DNA of 64,000 nucleotides from Epiperipatus broadwayi (taxonomy: Eukaryota; Onychophora; Udeonychophora; Euonychophora; Peripatidae). The notes under the pieces are model-generated. The model worked only from the letters and a program-made list of their open reading frames with translations. It was not told where the DNA came from and made no database searches. The position numbers and the translations under genes are program-made. Numbering within the stretch: position 1 is the stretch's first letter; every line of letters begins with the position of its first letter. Below, in pieces: positions 1 to 13,069 of this stretch. The stretch lies in NCBI GenBank assembly GCA_028023455.1, contig JAQFVV010000984.1:1-64000 (forward strand), read 5' to 3'.

Positions 1-20
1 ATATATATATATATATATAT
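1..20. repeat. (AT)n microsatellite
   Basis: Ten AT dinucleotides at the window edge, directly upstream of the open frame that follows. It may lie in the intron before that exon. Confidence 0.9.
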
Positions 21-66
21 TAAAACATAAATATTTGAGTGGTAATTTGTACCATTGTTGCAATAG

Positions 67-1081
67 AAATGACTTATTTTACAAGTATGCCAGTAGGACA
101 AAGTTTGTAAGATATATCTTATTGAAATTTGAGAGAAATAAAAAGGTATTCAATTTAAATATTGGTAGAAAGATTATTGATGTAGAAAAAGAAATTGGAA
201 AAGCTAAGATCAAACTTAAAATGATAAAAGATGATCTGATTAATATAGATTTTTTTAAAGAAAATGTAAATAAAGAAAGAGATATTGGAAAAGCCAAAGT
301 TAAACTTAAAGTTATAGATGGAAAGATAAATAATATTGATTTTTTTAGAGAGAATATTGATAAGGAAAGAGATGTAGGGAAAGCAAAGGTAAAATTTAAA
401 AGATTGAGTAAAAATATATTTAATCTGAATCTTGGTAGAAAGAGGATTGATGAGGAAAAAGAAATTGGCAAAGCCAAAATTAAATTTAAAATAATTAGTG
501 ATGATGTGATTAGTAAAAATTTTCTTCGAGAAAATATAGCTAAGGAAAGAGATTTAAATAAACCTAAAGTTAAACTGAAAAGACTTAATATAGAATGGAA
601 TGATTTTCAAAATGATTTTCAGAAATTTTTTAATGCTGAAGTTGTATCACATCAATCTGATTTGCAATTTTTAAAGAATTATTTAGAAAATTTGAATGAA
701 TACCATTCAAAATTGCCCAGAGAATTGTTTTTAATTGCATGTAGAACAAGTGAAGTAAAACAAAGACTTACTCAAGTCGATGATGTTTATCAAGATAGTC
801 AAAGGAAAAGTAATAGATTATCTGATAAAATAGCAACTGTTATTGATAAAGTTAAAAATGGTGTTAATGCTTATGATCAAGTTAATATTTATGTAAAGGA
901 TATAGATGCAGAATCTAAGGAGTTCATAGCAAAATCTTTAGGTACTTATCTCAAAATTATTCAAAAGCAATTGAATTATATCAAAATGCTATATGAAAAT
1001 CTTGTAAATCAAAGCAAACTTCTTCACAAAGTTCAACATACTGGAAATTCTTTACAAGAAGAATTAAAAAGGCACTTTTGA
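67..1081 (+). CDS. Probable terminal exon: five-repeat, helix-rich protein of unknown function
   Basis: This is the longest open frame in the window. It is open from about position 35, but the first in-frame codon there is TTG and the first in-frame ATG comes only at about 221, inside the repeats. An exon entering through a splice acceptor (TTGCAATAG ending at 66, or TATGCCAG at about 93) is therefore more likely than a complete gene. The protein has five degenerate repeats of about 30 residues. Each is built around KERDIGKAKVKLKR or EKEIGKAKIKLK and alternates with FNLNLGRK or IDFFRENI segments. A C-terminal region of about 150 residues, rich in Lys, Glu, Asn, Leu and Gln, looks largely alpha-helical or coiled coil, from NDFQNDFQKFF to the end. 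It stops with TGA at 1079-1081, and an AATAAA follows at 1147-1152. No signal peptide, membrane segment or catalytic motif is visible. I do not recognise the family. Intact reading through about 1 kb of very AT-rich DNA argues for selection. Confidence 0.6.
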
Positions 1082-1146
1082 TTGTTATTATTTTTTTTTT
1101 AAAGAAAACTTGGACAAATATCTAGATGATCTGAAAGATAGATATA

Positions 1147-1152
1147 AATAAA
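1147..1152 (+). terminator. Polyadenylation signal AATAAA
   Basis: A canonical hexamer 66 bases after the stop codon of the preceding frame. In DNA this AT-rich the hexamer occurs often by chance, so position is the main support. Confidence 0.4.
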
Positions 1153-1159
1153 TGAATAT

Positions 1160-3220
1160 GGTTATTAATATGAAAAATAATATTCTTTAAACCATGTTAG
1201 TCCTTAGAAAGATTACAAATTTGAAAAGTTTTTTGATATCTCATAATTCATTAGTTATCTGCAAAGACATTTTTTTTTTCGGTGGATTAGGGGGTATTGT
1301 AAATATCGATAAGTCTATCTATATTTTAAAAATTGTCATTTGTTATTAAAAAAAATCTCTTTGAGTTGATGTTTATATATGAAGTATTATTATTGTTTAT
1401 GGTTATTAGGTATAGTTATTGTTTGAAATTATTATTTTATTTATATGTTGATGGTACATCGTTATGAATATTTAATTATTATAAATAAATAAGGACATAT
1501 AAATTGTTGATTATATAAAAAGAATTATTTTATTTGCAGTGATTATTAAAAAAATGCAATATTATTATTTATGTATATTTTTAAAGCTGTCAAATAAATT
1601 TTCAATTGAATATTTTTTATATATATATGCTTGATATTTTTTTTTTTTTTAATGTTAATTGTTTAAAAGAAAACATGTGTAACGAGGGTTTTCAAAACAG
1701 CATTTGCTAGCACGTGGAGCAAGAACAAAAGAAGCCATGATTATTATTAAGATAGTAATAAAACCAACTGAAGGATAAAATTTTGTTGTACTTTGTGTCT
1801 TTGAAATTACCATTCTTCAGAATATTGGAATAAGATAGATTTCTATGGTAAATACATAAATCATGACAGGCTAATAGAGATATATCGCAGCCAAGAGGCT
1901 GCACCATTTTCTTTCATTTATTCCAAGGCAGTTTAAAAAGAAAAACTAGGCAAATTTCAATATATGTATTTCATCGCGTCTGAAGCCGAAATTTGACATA
2001 GCTATCTGGAATCTATAATGGTCAATCTAATAATAATCTGGAGGTAACTAGAATTAATATATTGGATTTAACATTTCAATTTATTTATTTATTTTTCAAG
2101 GAAAGAAATTTTAGAAGGATAAAAATATACATATATCCAAGAATTGACAATTTTCTCTAACGTGATAGTTTCCTCACCTTAACTAGAATGCATTCTAATA
2201 TTAAACGGATAAAGAAATAAAACAAGGGAATAAGTTGACTTTTGAAGGAAAACTGGACATGTGAACTTTGAAAGGTAGTCAATAATTTTATATGTATAAA
2301 TGATATATAAATATATTTTTGAGATCGATATTTTTGTTTACTTTTATTTTTCATTATAAAAATATAACGTTTTATAAATATTCAATTCAAGCGTCTTGTT
2401 TTCTAACAGCAATAAACGTTTAACAGGTGTTAAAATTAACACTTAAGTAATTTAAAATCTTAAAGTATGGCTTATAAGTTTGGGTTGCATATGAGTTGTT
2501 ATGTATATTTTAATAAGTAAATTTATATTCGCAAATTTTTATTATAAAAAAAAATGTTTTATTATTAATTTATTTCCATTTTTTTTTTTAACTTTATATA
2601 ATGATTCTTATGCATACCAAAACAATAATTTATATGTATTTGCTGTATATAATATTTTTTTTTATTATTTTAAATATCTGAAAAATATAAATATGGATTT
2701 GTATTTATATTGATATCTACTTGTTAAGCACAGATATGTCTTTATATATTTAATATATATACTTATTGCAAGTATATATGTATATTTATTATTTGGGTTT
2801 GTATTTAAAACATTGATATTACCTAAAATTAAACCATAATATAAAATAAAGGATGTACTATTTGTTTTATAAGTAATGCCTTTGTAATTTATTTGAAAGA
2901 GTATTAATATTTTATTCTTATTTTTCTTTTAATGCCAGAGTCATTATGAAATTATTTGAATTCACAATTTAATAGAGGATAACTTCATATTTCACTTATT
3001 GTTTAGTTCTGTAGGTCACTTACACATATTATTATTCATTGGTATGTTTAGATATACATAAATTTACATAATTAGATGTGTATATTGGATTTAATAGAAT
3101 TCCCTTTGTTTCTGATATATATTTGATTAGTTAGTCACATCAACCTTGAAAATAAATTATAATGATAGATCTCATTGCTCTGTATGATTTTAGATTTATT
3201 TCATGTATAGCTAGTTGGAA
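1160..3220. other. AT-rich non-coding stretch
   Basis: Very AT-rich with poly-T runs and no convincing frame. The short frames here are low-complexity Phe/Leu/Ile/Tyr strings. I see no RNA gene or transposon. Confidence 0.5.
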
Positions 3221-3229
3221 GGGCATATA

Positions 3230-3760
3230 AACAATTTATTTAAATATAACTGGGATAATTTTGTTTTTCTTCATTTAAATTATACAATTTATTATATTAG
3301 GCTTTCTCAACAATTGGATTCATTTAGATTATATATATTCCATTACGTTTATCATCCAATGTTTGAAGCATTATTTTCTTCTCATATATTGATGTTCCAT
3401 TACATTTGAGGTAAAATATGTTTATATGATATATTGTCCATTACATTTGGCACCACAAACTGTTGGTCCCAGTTAACTGATGATTGGTATAATGGAGTAA
3501 AAGTATGTTCCATTACATTTGGACACCATAACGTGGTCAGCATAATATGTTCGTTTAATTATTCATTATATTTGGTGTATCAAAGTTAGGGGCTTGGTTA
3601 ACTAATGATTATTGTTGCAAAAGTTCATATGTTTATTTTCATTTGAGATCATATAAAGATACATTCCATTATATTTGGCTTTCCCAATGTTTGGGGCCTT
3701 CTTTCTTTAATTTAAATGGAATGCAGCAAGTACGTTCCATTACAATATATATAGCAAAAG
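3230..3760. repeat. Degenerate tandem array containing TTCCATTACATTTGG
   Basis: The phrase TTCCATTACATTTGG and close variants recurs about eight times (near 3337, 3392, 3437, 3509, 3565, 3635, 3663 and 3736). Better copies also share GTTAACTGATGATTRTTG and CAAAAGTATG, so the ancestral unit was probably 70-130 bp. Frames across this region are by-products of the array. Confidence 0.6.
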
Positions 3761-4069
3761 TAACTTGTCTTAGACGAATTCTCACGAAAACGATACTTTC
3801 ACGTGATCCTTATTTTTTTTTCCGTTCTGCACCCTTAAAAGCAATTTTTGAGGGTTACCCATTCGTAATGGAATCTTCCAGACATTATTACTAAACTTAC
3901 AACAGTAAAGTAAGTTAAAATACATTAAAAAAAAAAGACGCCTTATCAAATTTTAAAAAACTACGACTGCTTCAAATACACACACTCTCACACGAAACTA
4001 CAGAGAAAATAGATATTCTACTATTACGAGAAAATTATGAACAAAATCGACTACTATGTCAGCCAATCA

Positions 4070-4262
4070 AGGCATTTCTTTCTCTTTGCTTTTAGCATAG
4101 AAAAAAAGCCATAACCAGCAGCTGTCGGGAACTCTTTCCATGTTTTATCATAGAAAAAAGTCTCATTTGTGTTGGCTTCTGTTGCCATCACCTCCTCTGT
4201 CCAACATAACATGAGGACTCTTCTGCGTTTATAACATAGAAAATTTCCTCTTTTGTTGGGTG
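4070..4262. repeat. Three degenerate copies of an about 70-bp unit
   Basis: Three spaced copies of TTTTAGCATAGAAAAAA-like sequence (near 4088, 4145 and 4230), each followed by a more GC-rich segment. This is a short decayed minisatellite. On the minus strand the copies read TTTTTTCTATGMTAAAA. Confidence 0.45.
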
Positions 4263-4299
4263 AAGGGTGGTGAAATGGTATATTTCTAGGAATTTACCT

Positions 4300-7200
4300 A
4301 GAAATTGTGACATCTTGAGGTGAACACCAAGGATGAGAAAACAACCAATAATACTATGTATAACAAATATTGAAGTTAATACTAATGTGCTGTGAATATT
4401 TTTTATATTTTTTTTCTTTAAATATGTATTAATTTTTTAATCTCTTTTTAAAACCTTTTTTTAACTCTACAGCACTAAAGCAAATATAATTACAAAACTG
4501 GTTTCTTTTAAATTAATAATCACTAATATTTTTATATTTTTGCTATATATTTATTTATCAATCGATATTTTTTGGAATCTTCAATTATATTATAATTAAA
4601 TAATAATAATTATATGATTAGTTTAAATGGAATGCAAGCATATCGAAGTTCCTACATTAAAGACAAGCTAATTTAATAAATTGCTTCCGATATAGATACC
4701 TATATGCTTCCATGTATATATGTATTTTATTTTTCTTTATGGCCACATATTATACAAGATGTGTAAATATTGTAAATAAATTTTGTTTTGTAATATTTAT
4801 TGTATCAATTTTTTTAAACAATTTTTACAAACCCAATTAAACATAGCTACTACACACAACCTGTGACACATTGTATTGAGCTAGTAAGGAGTAGATGGAA
4901 GGAATAACATTTACAAAGACAGGGAGAGATTAGACCACGACCTATAGTTGTTGCTTGTTTTGTAGATGGCATCCTGATTTGCAGTACTGCAAATTAATTT
5001 AAAAATAATAATAGCACTTTTGTGGCAAGGATAGTATTTCTTTGTACTTAGACAAGTTTGATGGGAATGATTGGTCAGGAAATATGACTGAATAATCAGT
5101 CTAATTATCACTAGTTGTAATAGTAAGCATTACAAATAATCTATTGTCCATCTTATTATCCACTAACTTCAGAGTTCAAATCATCTCACATTCTTATAAA
5201 GATTCATATAATATTTAAAATTGAAGTAAAAATTGTAGGCCGGTTTCATTATATATATATATATATTGAAGTGGTAAATCTGTGGTACATATTTAACTTC
5301 ACTGCCTGATGACATTACATACCTTTAAAGTAGGGTTTGAACCTGTTTATATGTTTACTTGGTCATCCAGGGATGTTAAGCACACACATATACACATATC
5401 ACTTCCACCCTGTTTATTCAAAATGGTTATGTGTAACCACTTGAATTATTATTTTAGCTTAAGTATATTTTATATCCAAGCTTGTAAATTCCCTTCACTT
5501 AGATAATTGTGTATGTACATATATGTATTACAGATATAAAAATAAATACAATTAATGTAAAGCTAAAGCAATGTCAGAAAATTCTAAAAAAGTATTATTA
5601 CAATTTAAAAATGTCATTCTCATTTAACTATTTCAAGTCAAACCAAAAATCATATTTTAAAGTTATTTGCAATTTTAAAATACGTTTAAATAATGCTTTC
5701 TGGAATGTATTGTTTACTTCTTCCAATATTGCCAAATTTCAAGTATAGGAGAAGCAGAAGTTATAGGAATGCACAAAAAGGAGTTCAAATCACTCTTCTC
5801 TCTCATATTCATTTAGAGAGTGGAAACAAAATGAACTGTGAGTAAAAACAATTTGCCTCCCTGATCTTAAATCATCTGTCCTGCCTTCTGTCATGCCATC
5901 ACTACTTGAGAACTGTTATGTTTAACTGTGAAAGAACTATTGGAAGATGTTTACCATTATTTTGTCAATATTCTGCCTTTGCATCCAAACTTCGTGTTTT
6001 TATGCTAAATAGCCAACCATAAATACTAAAGGTAATCTGTTTTGCCGAAGAATGAACTCTTAATTCTCCTCACTTCACTTCTTTCCTAAATCTTAATTAT
6101 AATCATAATGTAATCTTTATTTATTTGGTAACTGACTATAAACTTAATTATCGTTAAATTTATGATTTTCTCTCTTAAGTTTTAAACTTGTTCTTTGAAA
6201 TGCTAAGCACAGAATTATGTACTTTAAATCTATCATTAGCTTTTTAAGTTTCACACTCTAATTATTTTATTTCATGCGGCAAAACTTATTTTAAATATAT
6301 ATCTTATTAAATTAGTTTTAGTATGCTAATGTTTTAATCTAGCGAACTTATATTATTTCAATCATCATTCCGATATTTTGGAATATTTAAATAGTTAAAC
6401 GTAAAATTTCTTACTGAACACTGTTCGCTCAGTTAAACATTTGAAATATATGCTTAATGGTGGATTGTTTAAAAATTATATTATGGGATAAGATAAACCT
6501 ATTGTTGTTGTCACTATCGATATTTAAATGCATTTTATCTTCTTAAAATAAATTTGATTATTAATATATTTTAATAACTATTTATTATTTGTATGCCATT
6601 AAGAGTTAAATTGCTTATAATATATTGTCGTTTAAAATACTTGGACTTGTTAAATAGGAAATAATATTTTCCCTCTTTTATATTCGACATCCTAAATTTA
6701 TTAAAGTTATACATACGATGCTGAGTGGGTTATTATTTTATCATGGCATTATGCATGCTATTATTGCTTTATTTAAGTTTAAATTATTTCATTAGTCATT
6801 TAAGACTTAAGCCATATTCACGTTGCTTACTTATGATAGCATTTTAAAGAATTATATTTTGCTTTATCATATTTACTCATCCGAACTCCGAATTTTCTTC
6901 ATGTAACTCGTATAGGAATGAGGTTTGGTATAACCGATCTCAGGATAACATTAGAGTATTAAGGCTCTGCATGTAAAATGTCGGAGGGCATACCATGGAA
7001 TCCTTACCACTCATATTTTCGAATATTGCCTTGTGATAAATACAAGCGGAATCATATATGTGATAAAGCCTTCCAGTCCAAAGACCGACATCTTCTCCAT
7101 TTTAAATGCTGTCATTATAGTTAGCACTGCGAGTTCTTTTATGTGTAATTCTGATATTATCTATAACATGTGGAACAGTGATGTTTGTAAACCACTCATT

Positions 7201-9330
7201 TAGAATTTATTGGATATTTTAGGATTGTCACAGTAAAACTTATTAGGTTAACCCATTCCTCATTTGTACAGGCCCAAATATGCTCATAAACGATAAATTA
7301 TTAACTATCATATCAAGAGTAAACCTCTCTTTAGAGATGAATTTGTAAACGTCCTTCACCGCCTTGATAACATTAATTTATTATTATACTATAACTCATT
7401 AGCATACTAAATCAGTTGCTTATATGCAAAGTAATAACCGCATTAAATCTGTGCTATGTTTTCTAATGAAAATTAAATTGTTTATATTTATTAAATTATT
7501 ATGTTTTAATAATTACTCATGCATTGTGTCTTACTGACGCTCACTCATTGAATTCTATTAAATATTTATAATAGTGTTAGTAATATTTAGAAGTTATAAC
7601 TGATTACTTCAAATATATATTTATCTCTGGGTTATTCTGTTCTTGCTCATTCTGGATGGATACTATTTTATAATTCATATTTCTTTTGCAATGCTAGCTG
7701 TGTGCAATTCATTTAAAATTTATAGATTGTCCCTTCACATAAGATATTTGATTGAGCCAAGATTTGATATTATTTATTTACATTAATTACCCTATAGATC
7801 TCATGTTTCTCCGCTGTGTCTCTGGGACCAGAATGAATAAAATTTTATCTGTTATCATCAGAAGTGTTGTTTATAACGTTATAGTTTTAGAGAAGAGCAA
7901 ATAGGGCAAAATTCATGATTGCTCCTGACCTGTGTATCTCGGGCATGAGTGGATGTAGGGTACTTTTGCTTAGATTCTAAACCTTGTTAAATGAACATAC
8001 AATTCTGACCAGTACAATATATATATCCAACTATCTTATCTTGTGTATATAGTAATTTAAAGTATCTTACTAATTCGCTTGTTTAACCATTTTATAATAA
8101 TGAGGATTTATTAATAGTTATAGTAGGTTCAAATCTTAAAATGACGAGTAACTAAAGTTTTGAAAAAATATTTTTAAACTATTTGAATAACGGTCAAAAA
8201 CATTCTTGTCTATTATTATTACGACTTGATTTTCGACCAAATGTAATATGTAAGATCTAAATAGGTTTTCATTTTTTTCAACCTTCACTATCCTTATAAT
8301 ATATTTTTTAAATTAAAAGTATATGATGTTAAAATATTTTTTATTGTTACTATTTTTAGTTCTCATGATTACCATTGGTTAATAAAAAACGTGCTCCTGA
8401 AATAAAATTGATTTTCATAAAACGTTAAAAAAATACTATTTATAAATGTTATATATATATAATGTTGTTTGTTTTTTTTTTTTTTTTTGGTAAAAATCTG
8501 CTATAAACAATGTTTTATTTTTTTTGGCTGGGTATAAGATGATTTTTCTTCTAAATATGCATATAGAGAATTATTAATTATTTCTTGTATAATAATATTT
8601 AAGCAATAATAATATTCTGCACAAAGAAAAGTTGCTATTCATCTTTATTTTTTTTTTTTGCCTGAAATATTTGGTTTTTAAAATATTCCTTCTAGCTATA
8701 TATATTTCTTAATGATTTAAACTACTCAGTCTTACAAATAGGATTTATTCACAGCCCTATTTTCTCTCAATTTCCGCAAGCTATTGTTATTGAAAAGTGA
8801 AATCTGAAAAAAAAAATCTGACTATGAGATAATTTTATCAACAGGTCACTAACTTAATATAAGTTTAAATCGATATTATAGAGATCACGTATCTTTCTTT
8901 TGTTAGACAGTCAAATATCTTTTAAGTGATAATATCAAGTTAATACAGAAGTTCATACTTTTGACATTTAAAATGTAATTAAAGCTCAGTTTTATTTTGT
9001 TAATAAAATTCTTAATTTCGAATTTAAATCAACAGGTTTAAAAAGCCTCCAGTTGGAATGTAAGGGAGCTGATCGAAAATAACAATCTAGAGCCCAATCT
9101 AACAACTTCCTGCCACTATCAACATTTATTATATGGTTATTCACCCAGTTTTATCACTCAACTATTGATCTTATTTTTTCACCACTTGCTAAATTATATA
9201 TATATATTATTATACCTAAAATGTTAAAAAAATATAACAATATTTCTATATATGAATCATTTGCAGAAGCAATTATTTGCAAACAAAGCTTTTCTGATTC
9301 CAAAAAAAAAAAAAAGATGAAAAATCAATA
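4300..9330. other. Long non-coding stretch
   Basis: No sizeable protein-like frame, RNA gene or recognised transposon. The part from 5760 to 8000 is less repetitive and slightly richer in GC than its surroundings, so it could be unique intronic or intergenic DNA. Poly-T tracts lie near 8470 and 8650. Confidence 0.45.
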
Positions 9331-9333
9331 ATG

Positions 9334-9336
<3 letters not shown>

Positions 9337-9396
<60 letters not shown>
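9337..9396. repeat. (AT)30 microsatellite abutting a ribozyme repeat
   Basis: Thirty AT dinucleotides ending 8 bp before the hammerhead stem I. The same junction, AT tract then GGGAGATGATAATCTGG, recurs at other copies, so the tract is part of the element's architecture. Confidence 0.9.
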
Positions 9397-9398
<2 letters not shown>

Positions 9399-9615
9399 GA
9401 GATGATAATCTGGACCAACTGGTGAGTGCTAATTTAGCACGAAAACTTATATTGGTGATTATGTATCTTTTCTACATGTGTGTAGTCATGTGTATCCGTT
9501 GTATAGGATAGTGTGGATAGTTGCAGGGTGCCTGAAAATCTGAGTTCAGATCCCCTATACTTACAATTAAGCTCCAGGATTGGGAAGAGTGCCTGGTTTT
9601 CAAATAAGAACAATA
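9397..9615 (+). mobile_element. Hammerhead SINE/retrozyme, partial copy 1
   Basis: This starts at the AT-tract junction with the hammerhead and continues through the family body. The body includes the TCTTTTCTACATG block, the GGATAGTTGCAGGGTG box (A-box-like), GAGTTCAGATCCCC (B-box-like, one mismatch in the core) and AATTAAGCTCCAG. It matches the copies at 34.4, 53.4-54.1 and 55.0-55.6 kb. The distal part of the unit is missing. Confidence 0.65.
9405..9462 (+). ncRNA. Hammerhead ribozyme copy A (degenerate core)
   Basis: Outer stem I is ATAATC/GATTAT and inner stem I is ACCAA/TTGGT. Stem II is GTGCT/AGCAC with a 5-nt loop, and GAAA is intact. The first core box reads CTGGTGA instead of CTGATGA, so invariant A6 is changed. 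Stem III has lost its second pair. Recognisable but probably inactive. Confidence 0.6.
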
Positions 9616-9659
9616 TAGTAAAGATGAGTTTTGTCATTACTATAAAATTATTCTATAAA

Positions 9660-10560
9660 AGTCAAACTTATCCATATATAGAATAATTGATCTATTATTT
9701 CGTTTGATATTTTGAAATCATCTTTTTTATCTTGTTCTTAAACAAACATTTGTTTTTAAAATACTTCAACATCTTGTGTGATTATATTTATTTTTAGCCA
9801 TATCTTTTTACTTTCCAATAAAAAATCACATTGTATTTTTTTAGAATAACTATAATATAATTTTTATATAATAGCCAGAGTCTATCTTTAGCATGAAAAT
9901 TATGCTCAAGTTTACTATAAAACATTTAAAAAATTATTGCTTTGATCATTCATTTCACATTTCCAATCTAATAAAATGTGATTTATACGATAATGAATTG
10001 TATATCATCGCATGCAGTAAAATACAAAACAAATTGATTGATTCTATGGACTAATCAACTAGTTTTAATATTTTACAGAGCATCATTAAGTGAATTTTTT
10101 CTAATATTTTTATATTATGGTGATAGGAAAGTTGAAGTCTAATATTTATTCAAAAAATTAGTTTAAATATGTGATTAATTTAGTTGCACTAACAATTTTA
10201 CTATGATGAAGTTGAAATAACTTAGCAGTCTGTTTTGCAAATCAACCTGAATAATTCTACATTTTCATTCAAGAGTATACTAATCTTTTTAAATATGAAT
10301 ATATTCTCAAGTTGAAGTCTTGAATTTTTGAATATTAGTTACCCAATCAAAATCTTTACATTTGCATTCAAAATGTTAAGTACATTAGTATATACTTTTT
10401 TTAAATATCAAGGATTGAATGGTTACCAGAATTCCAAATATACTAATATTCTGGTTTTTGTTTTTTATCATTTCAAAATTACTATTACAATGTCAAACCT
10501 GTATGGAATTTCCATCTTTGATTTGGGGCACCAAGCTATAAACAGTTGCAAAAATCATTG
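9660..10560. other. AT-rich non-coding stretch
   Basis: Nothing recognisable. Short hydrophobic frames only. Confidence 0.4.
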
Positions 10561-10564
10561 TCAT

Positions 10565-10692
10565 AAAATGTCTAATGCCTCATTATATATATATTTGTAA
10601 TAATTAAATATTACTTTATGCCATACTTAAAATGTCTAATGCCTCATTATATATATATTTGTAATAATTAAATATTACTTTATGCCATACTT
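10565..10692. repeat. Perfect 64-bp tandem duplication
   Basis: Positions 10565-10628 and 10629-10692 are identical. Zero divergence implies a recent slippage event or an assembly artefact. Confidence 0.95.
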
Positions 10693-10747
10693 GTAATAAT
10701 AAATACAATAAAAATTCATTTAACATCACAATAATAACCAAAAAATT

Positions 10748-10860
10748 AAACTTTATTGAAATTATTCTATAACAATAGTTTCATCTATTAATATACTTGA
10801 AAAAGTCTATTTGTTAATAGATGAAACCGTGGTTGTTGAATTTTTTTTTAGTAAAGTTGT
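10748..10860. repeat. Short foldback (MITE-like) element
   Basis: The inverted arms are CAATAGTTTCATCTATTAA against TTAATAGATGAAACC, then GTTGTTG. Weaker outer pairing (AACTTTATT against AGTAAAGTT) extends to both ends. No coding capacity. Confidence 0.5.
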
Positions 10861-10869
10861 TTTATTTAC

Positions 10870-12440
10870 TAGTATTGCAGTGCTATATGAATTTTTATAC
10901 TTATAATAATATTTTTTTCTAAAAAGTCCTATACATGCTATATAACATCAATACATTTTAGTAGACAACTAACTAATTGCAAACACCCTATGGATTTTTT
11001 TGTTTAATTGTGTCAAATGTTTTGACCAAAATTCAAATCAATATCTAAATCACTTTTTTTACTAACAATTTTCTTCTATTTTATTGGCCAACACAATGCT
11101 TAATCATAATTTATTTCAGGTAATCATTCACCTTTGGAAGAAAATTTCTCTAATTAAATAAAATTCTTTATAGCATTTTTTTCTATGATGGAAAACAATG
11201 ATATTTCCTAGAATTACAGGTCACCAGCATATTTTAAAACTTTTTCAAATAATTGACCAAAAACTGTTTTTTTTTTCTATTTGCAATATTACAAAAAGCT
11301 ACTTTAACTAACCAAAACAGACTAGGTTAATCCAAATGTAAATGAGTAGATTCAGTGAATATAACACTAAAAGACATCTTATTTCTTATATTATTAATAA
11401 AATAATATACAAATCTAAAGAATATATTATTTTAATCACATAAGAAAGATGTGTTGATGGATGTAATAAGTTTTGATAATGAAGTTGAAGTCATAAGCAA
11501 CTTTCCAAGCTTCAAAAATATCGAAAAGGATTATGATCAGTAAGATATCAACACCTTTTTTGTATTTCTAAGCAATCATTGAATTTTTCTCTTAAAATTT
11601 CTATATTGATTGTGTATTCCACATATGCTTTAGTATTCTGGAAAGCAGAAAATACTACATGTTTTCCTTTAATTACTTCACTTATAATATAAAATCTCTA
11701 TTGAAGAAATAGTCTTTTTTTAGTGAACTCAAAAATATATTTACTCTTATCTATGATATATTCAATGAATGACGAAAACTATAAAATTTGTTGATTTTGA
11801 ACAAACATAGAATTTATGTCATATGATCAATTGGGTTAGCAAGTAATATTGGATATTAAATGGATATATGAATTATTGTTAGTTTGATGACAAAACTAAA
11901 ATGGTAATGTTTTAAAACTATTCCCATAGCAGTTGTCATCCAGACAGTTATCTTCTTATTCATTATTATAATGCCCTGATAGTTTATTTTTTTATATTAA
12001 GTAATTGTTTAATGTGGCTTGATTGTTTTTTTCCAGTGGACATAATGTTAGAATGATTGATTGAAAAGATAAAGATTCCTGGATCACAGCTCAGTCTATC
12101 TTTTCTAATAATATTTCATAATGTCATCTTTTGAGAAACTAACCGTTTATTTAAATATTTATTTCAATGTAATTGTGGTATTATGGTGAAAGTGCATATT
12201 TTGTATTATTATAGTTTAATTAATATTGTATATAATGTTAAACTTTTCCAGCACTAAATTATTTTTTTATATAAATAGTTATCGATAAAAAATATAAACG
12301 TCTGACTAATGAGACATTTAATCTAAGGATGCCAAACTTTTTAAATTTACAATTATGTAACTATCTTTTTCAAATAAATACCATAATAATTATTGTCAAT
12401 CATGTGTCAAGCAAAAAAAAAATATTATATTAACCTATAT
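10870..12440. other. AT-rich non-coding stretch
   Basis: No gene, RNA or transposon signature seen. Confidence 0.4.
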
Positions 12441-12455
12441 ATTTATAGTTAGATG

Positions 12456-12460
<5 letters not shown>

Positions 12461-12502
<42 letters not shown>

Positions 12503-12504
12503 TA

Positions 12505-12548
<44 letters not shown>

Positions 12549-13008
12549 ATTCTATGTTTGTATTTCTTCAAATCAATATACTAATCTTATAATTGAATAT
12601 TTATAAATACAGTAATTAAATATAAATAAAGTATAATTTTTAAAATTTTATCCACTCGGGAGTGCTTTCGATTATCCTCATAGTCTTTGTCAACTAACAC
12701 TTTGAAAGGCTAATTTTAACACAATTGTGTGATCTTAACATTTGCTGCCTGTCTGTTAATTAAGTCTTGTTTGCATTTGTATATTAGCAAAGCTTCCTTT
12801 TGTTGCTATTTTTTTTTAAATAACAACAAATGGAAAATAAAGGAAGCAGACAGATGACAAATGTTAAGATCACAGAATTGTGGGAAGATTAGTTTTTCAG
12901 ACTGTTAGTTGTCAAAGACTATGAGGATAGTAAAAAGCGCTCCTAAGTGGATACAATTTTTAAAGTAATATTTTACATATATCTAATTACTGTATTTATA
13001 AATATTCG

Positions 13009-13059
<51 letters not shown>
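12461..13059. mobile_element. Penelope-like element 3' ends in inverted (palindromic) arrangement
   Basis: Two inverted arms (about 12550-12770 and 12850-13010) are bounded outside by AT tracts (12461-12543 and 13010-13059). Read outwards, each arm encodes the end of a PLE protein: the plus arm gives NRQMTNVKITELWED-like coding, and the minus arm gives LINRQAANVKITQL. The same C-terminal motif occurs in the PLE remnants at 44.4, 49.1 and 54.45 kb. Beyond the stop, each arm has the hairpin GACTAT-GAGG-ATARTC preceded by TTGWCAA and, in the left arm, followed by GAAA. This is a hammerhead-like arrangement. Confidence 0.7.
12655..12705 (-). ncRNA. Hammerhead-like motif in PLE end (left arm)
   Basis: On the minus strand: TTGACAA, one A, a hairpin from GACTAT and ATAATC, then GAAA (plus TTTC at 12666-12669). 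The layout matches the better PLE copies at 13.6 and 22.7 kb, but the first box is diverged. Confidence 0.35.
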
Positions 13060-13060
<1 letters not shown>

Positions 13061-13069
13061 GGTAATTAT

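Noticed and set aside
79-477. Minus-strand 132-codon hydrophobic frame
   Set aside because: Antisense shadow of the Lys/Glu-rich plus-strand frame; its Leu/Phe/Ser composition is the complement of that codon use.
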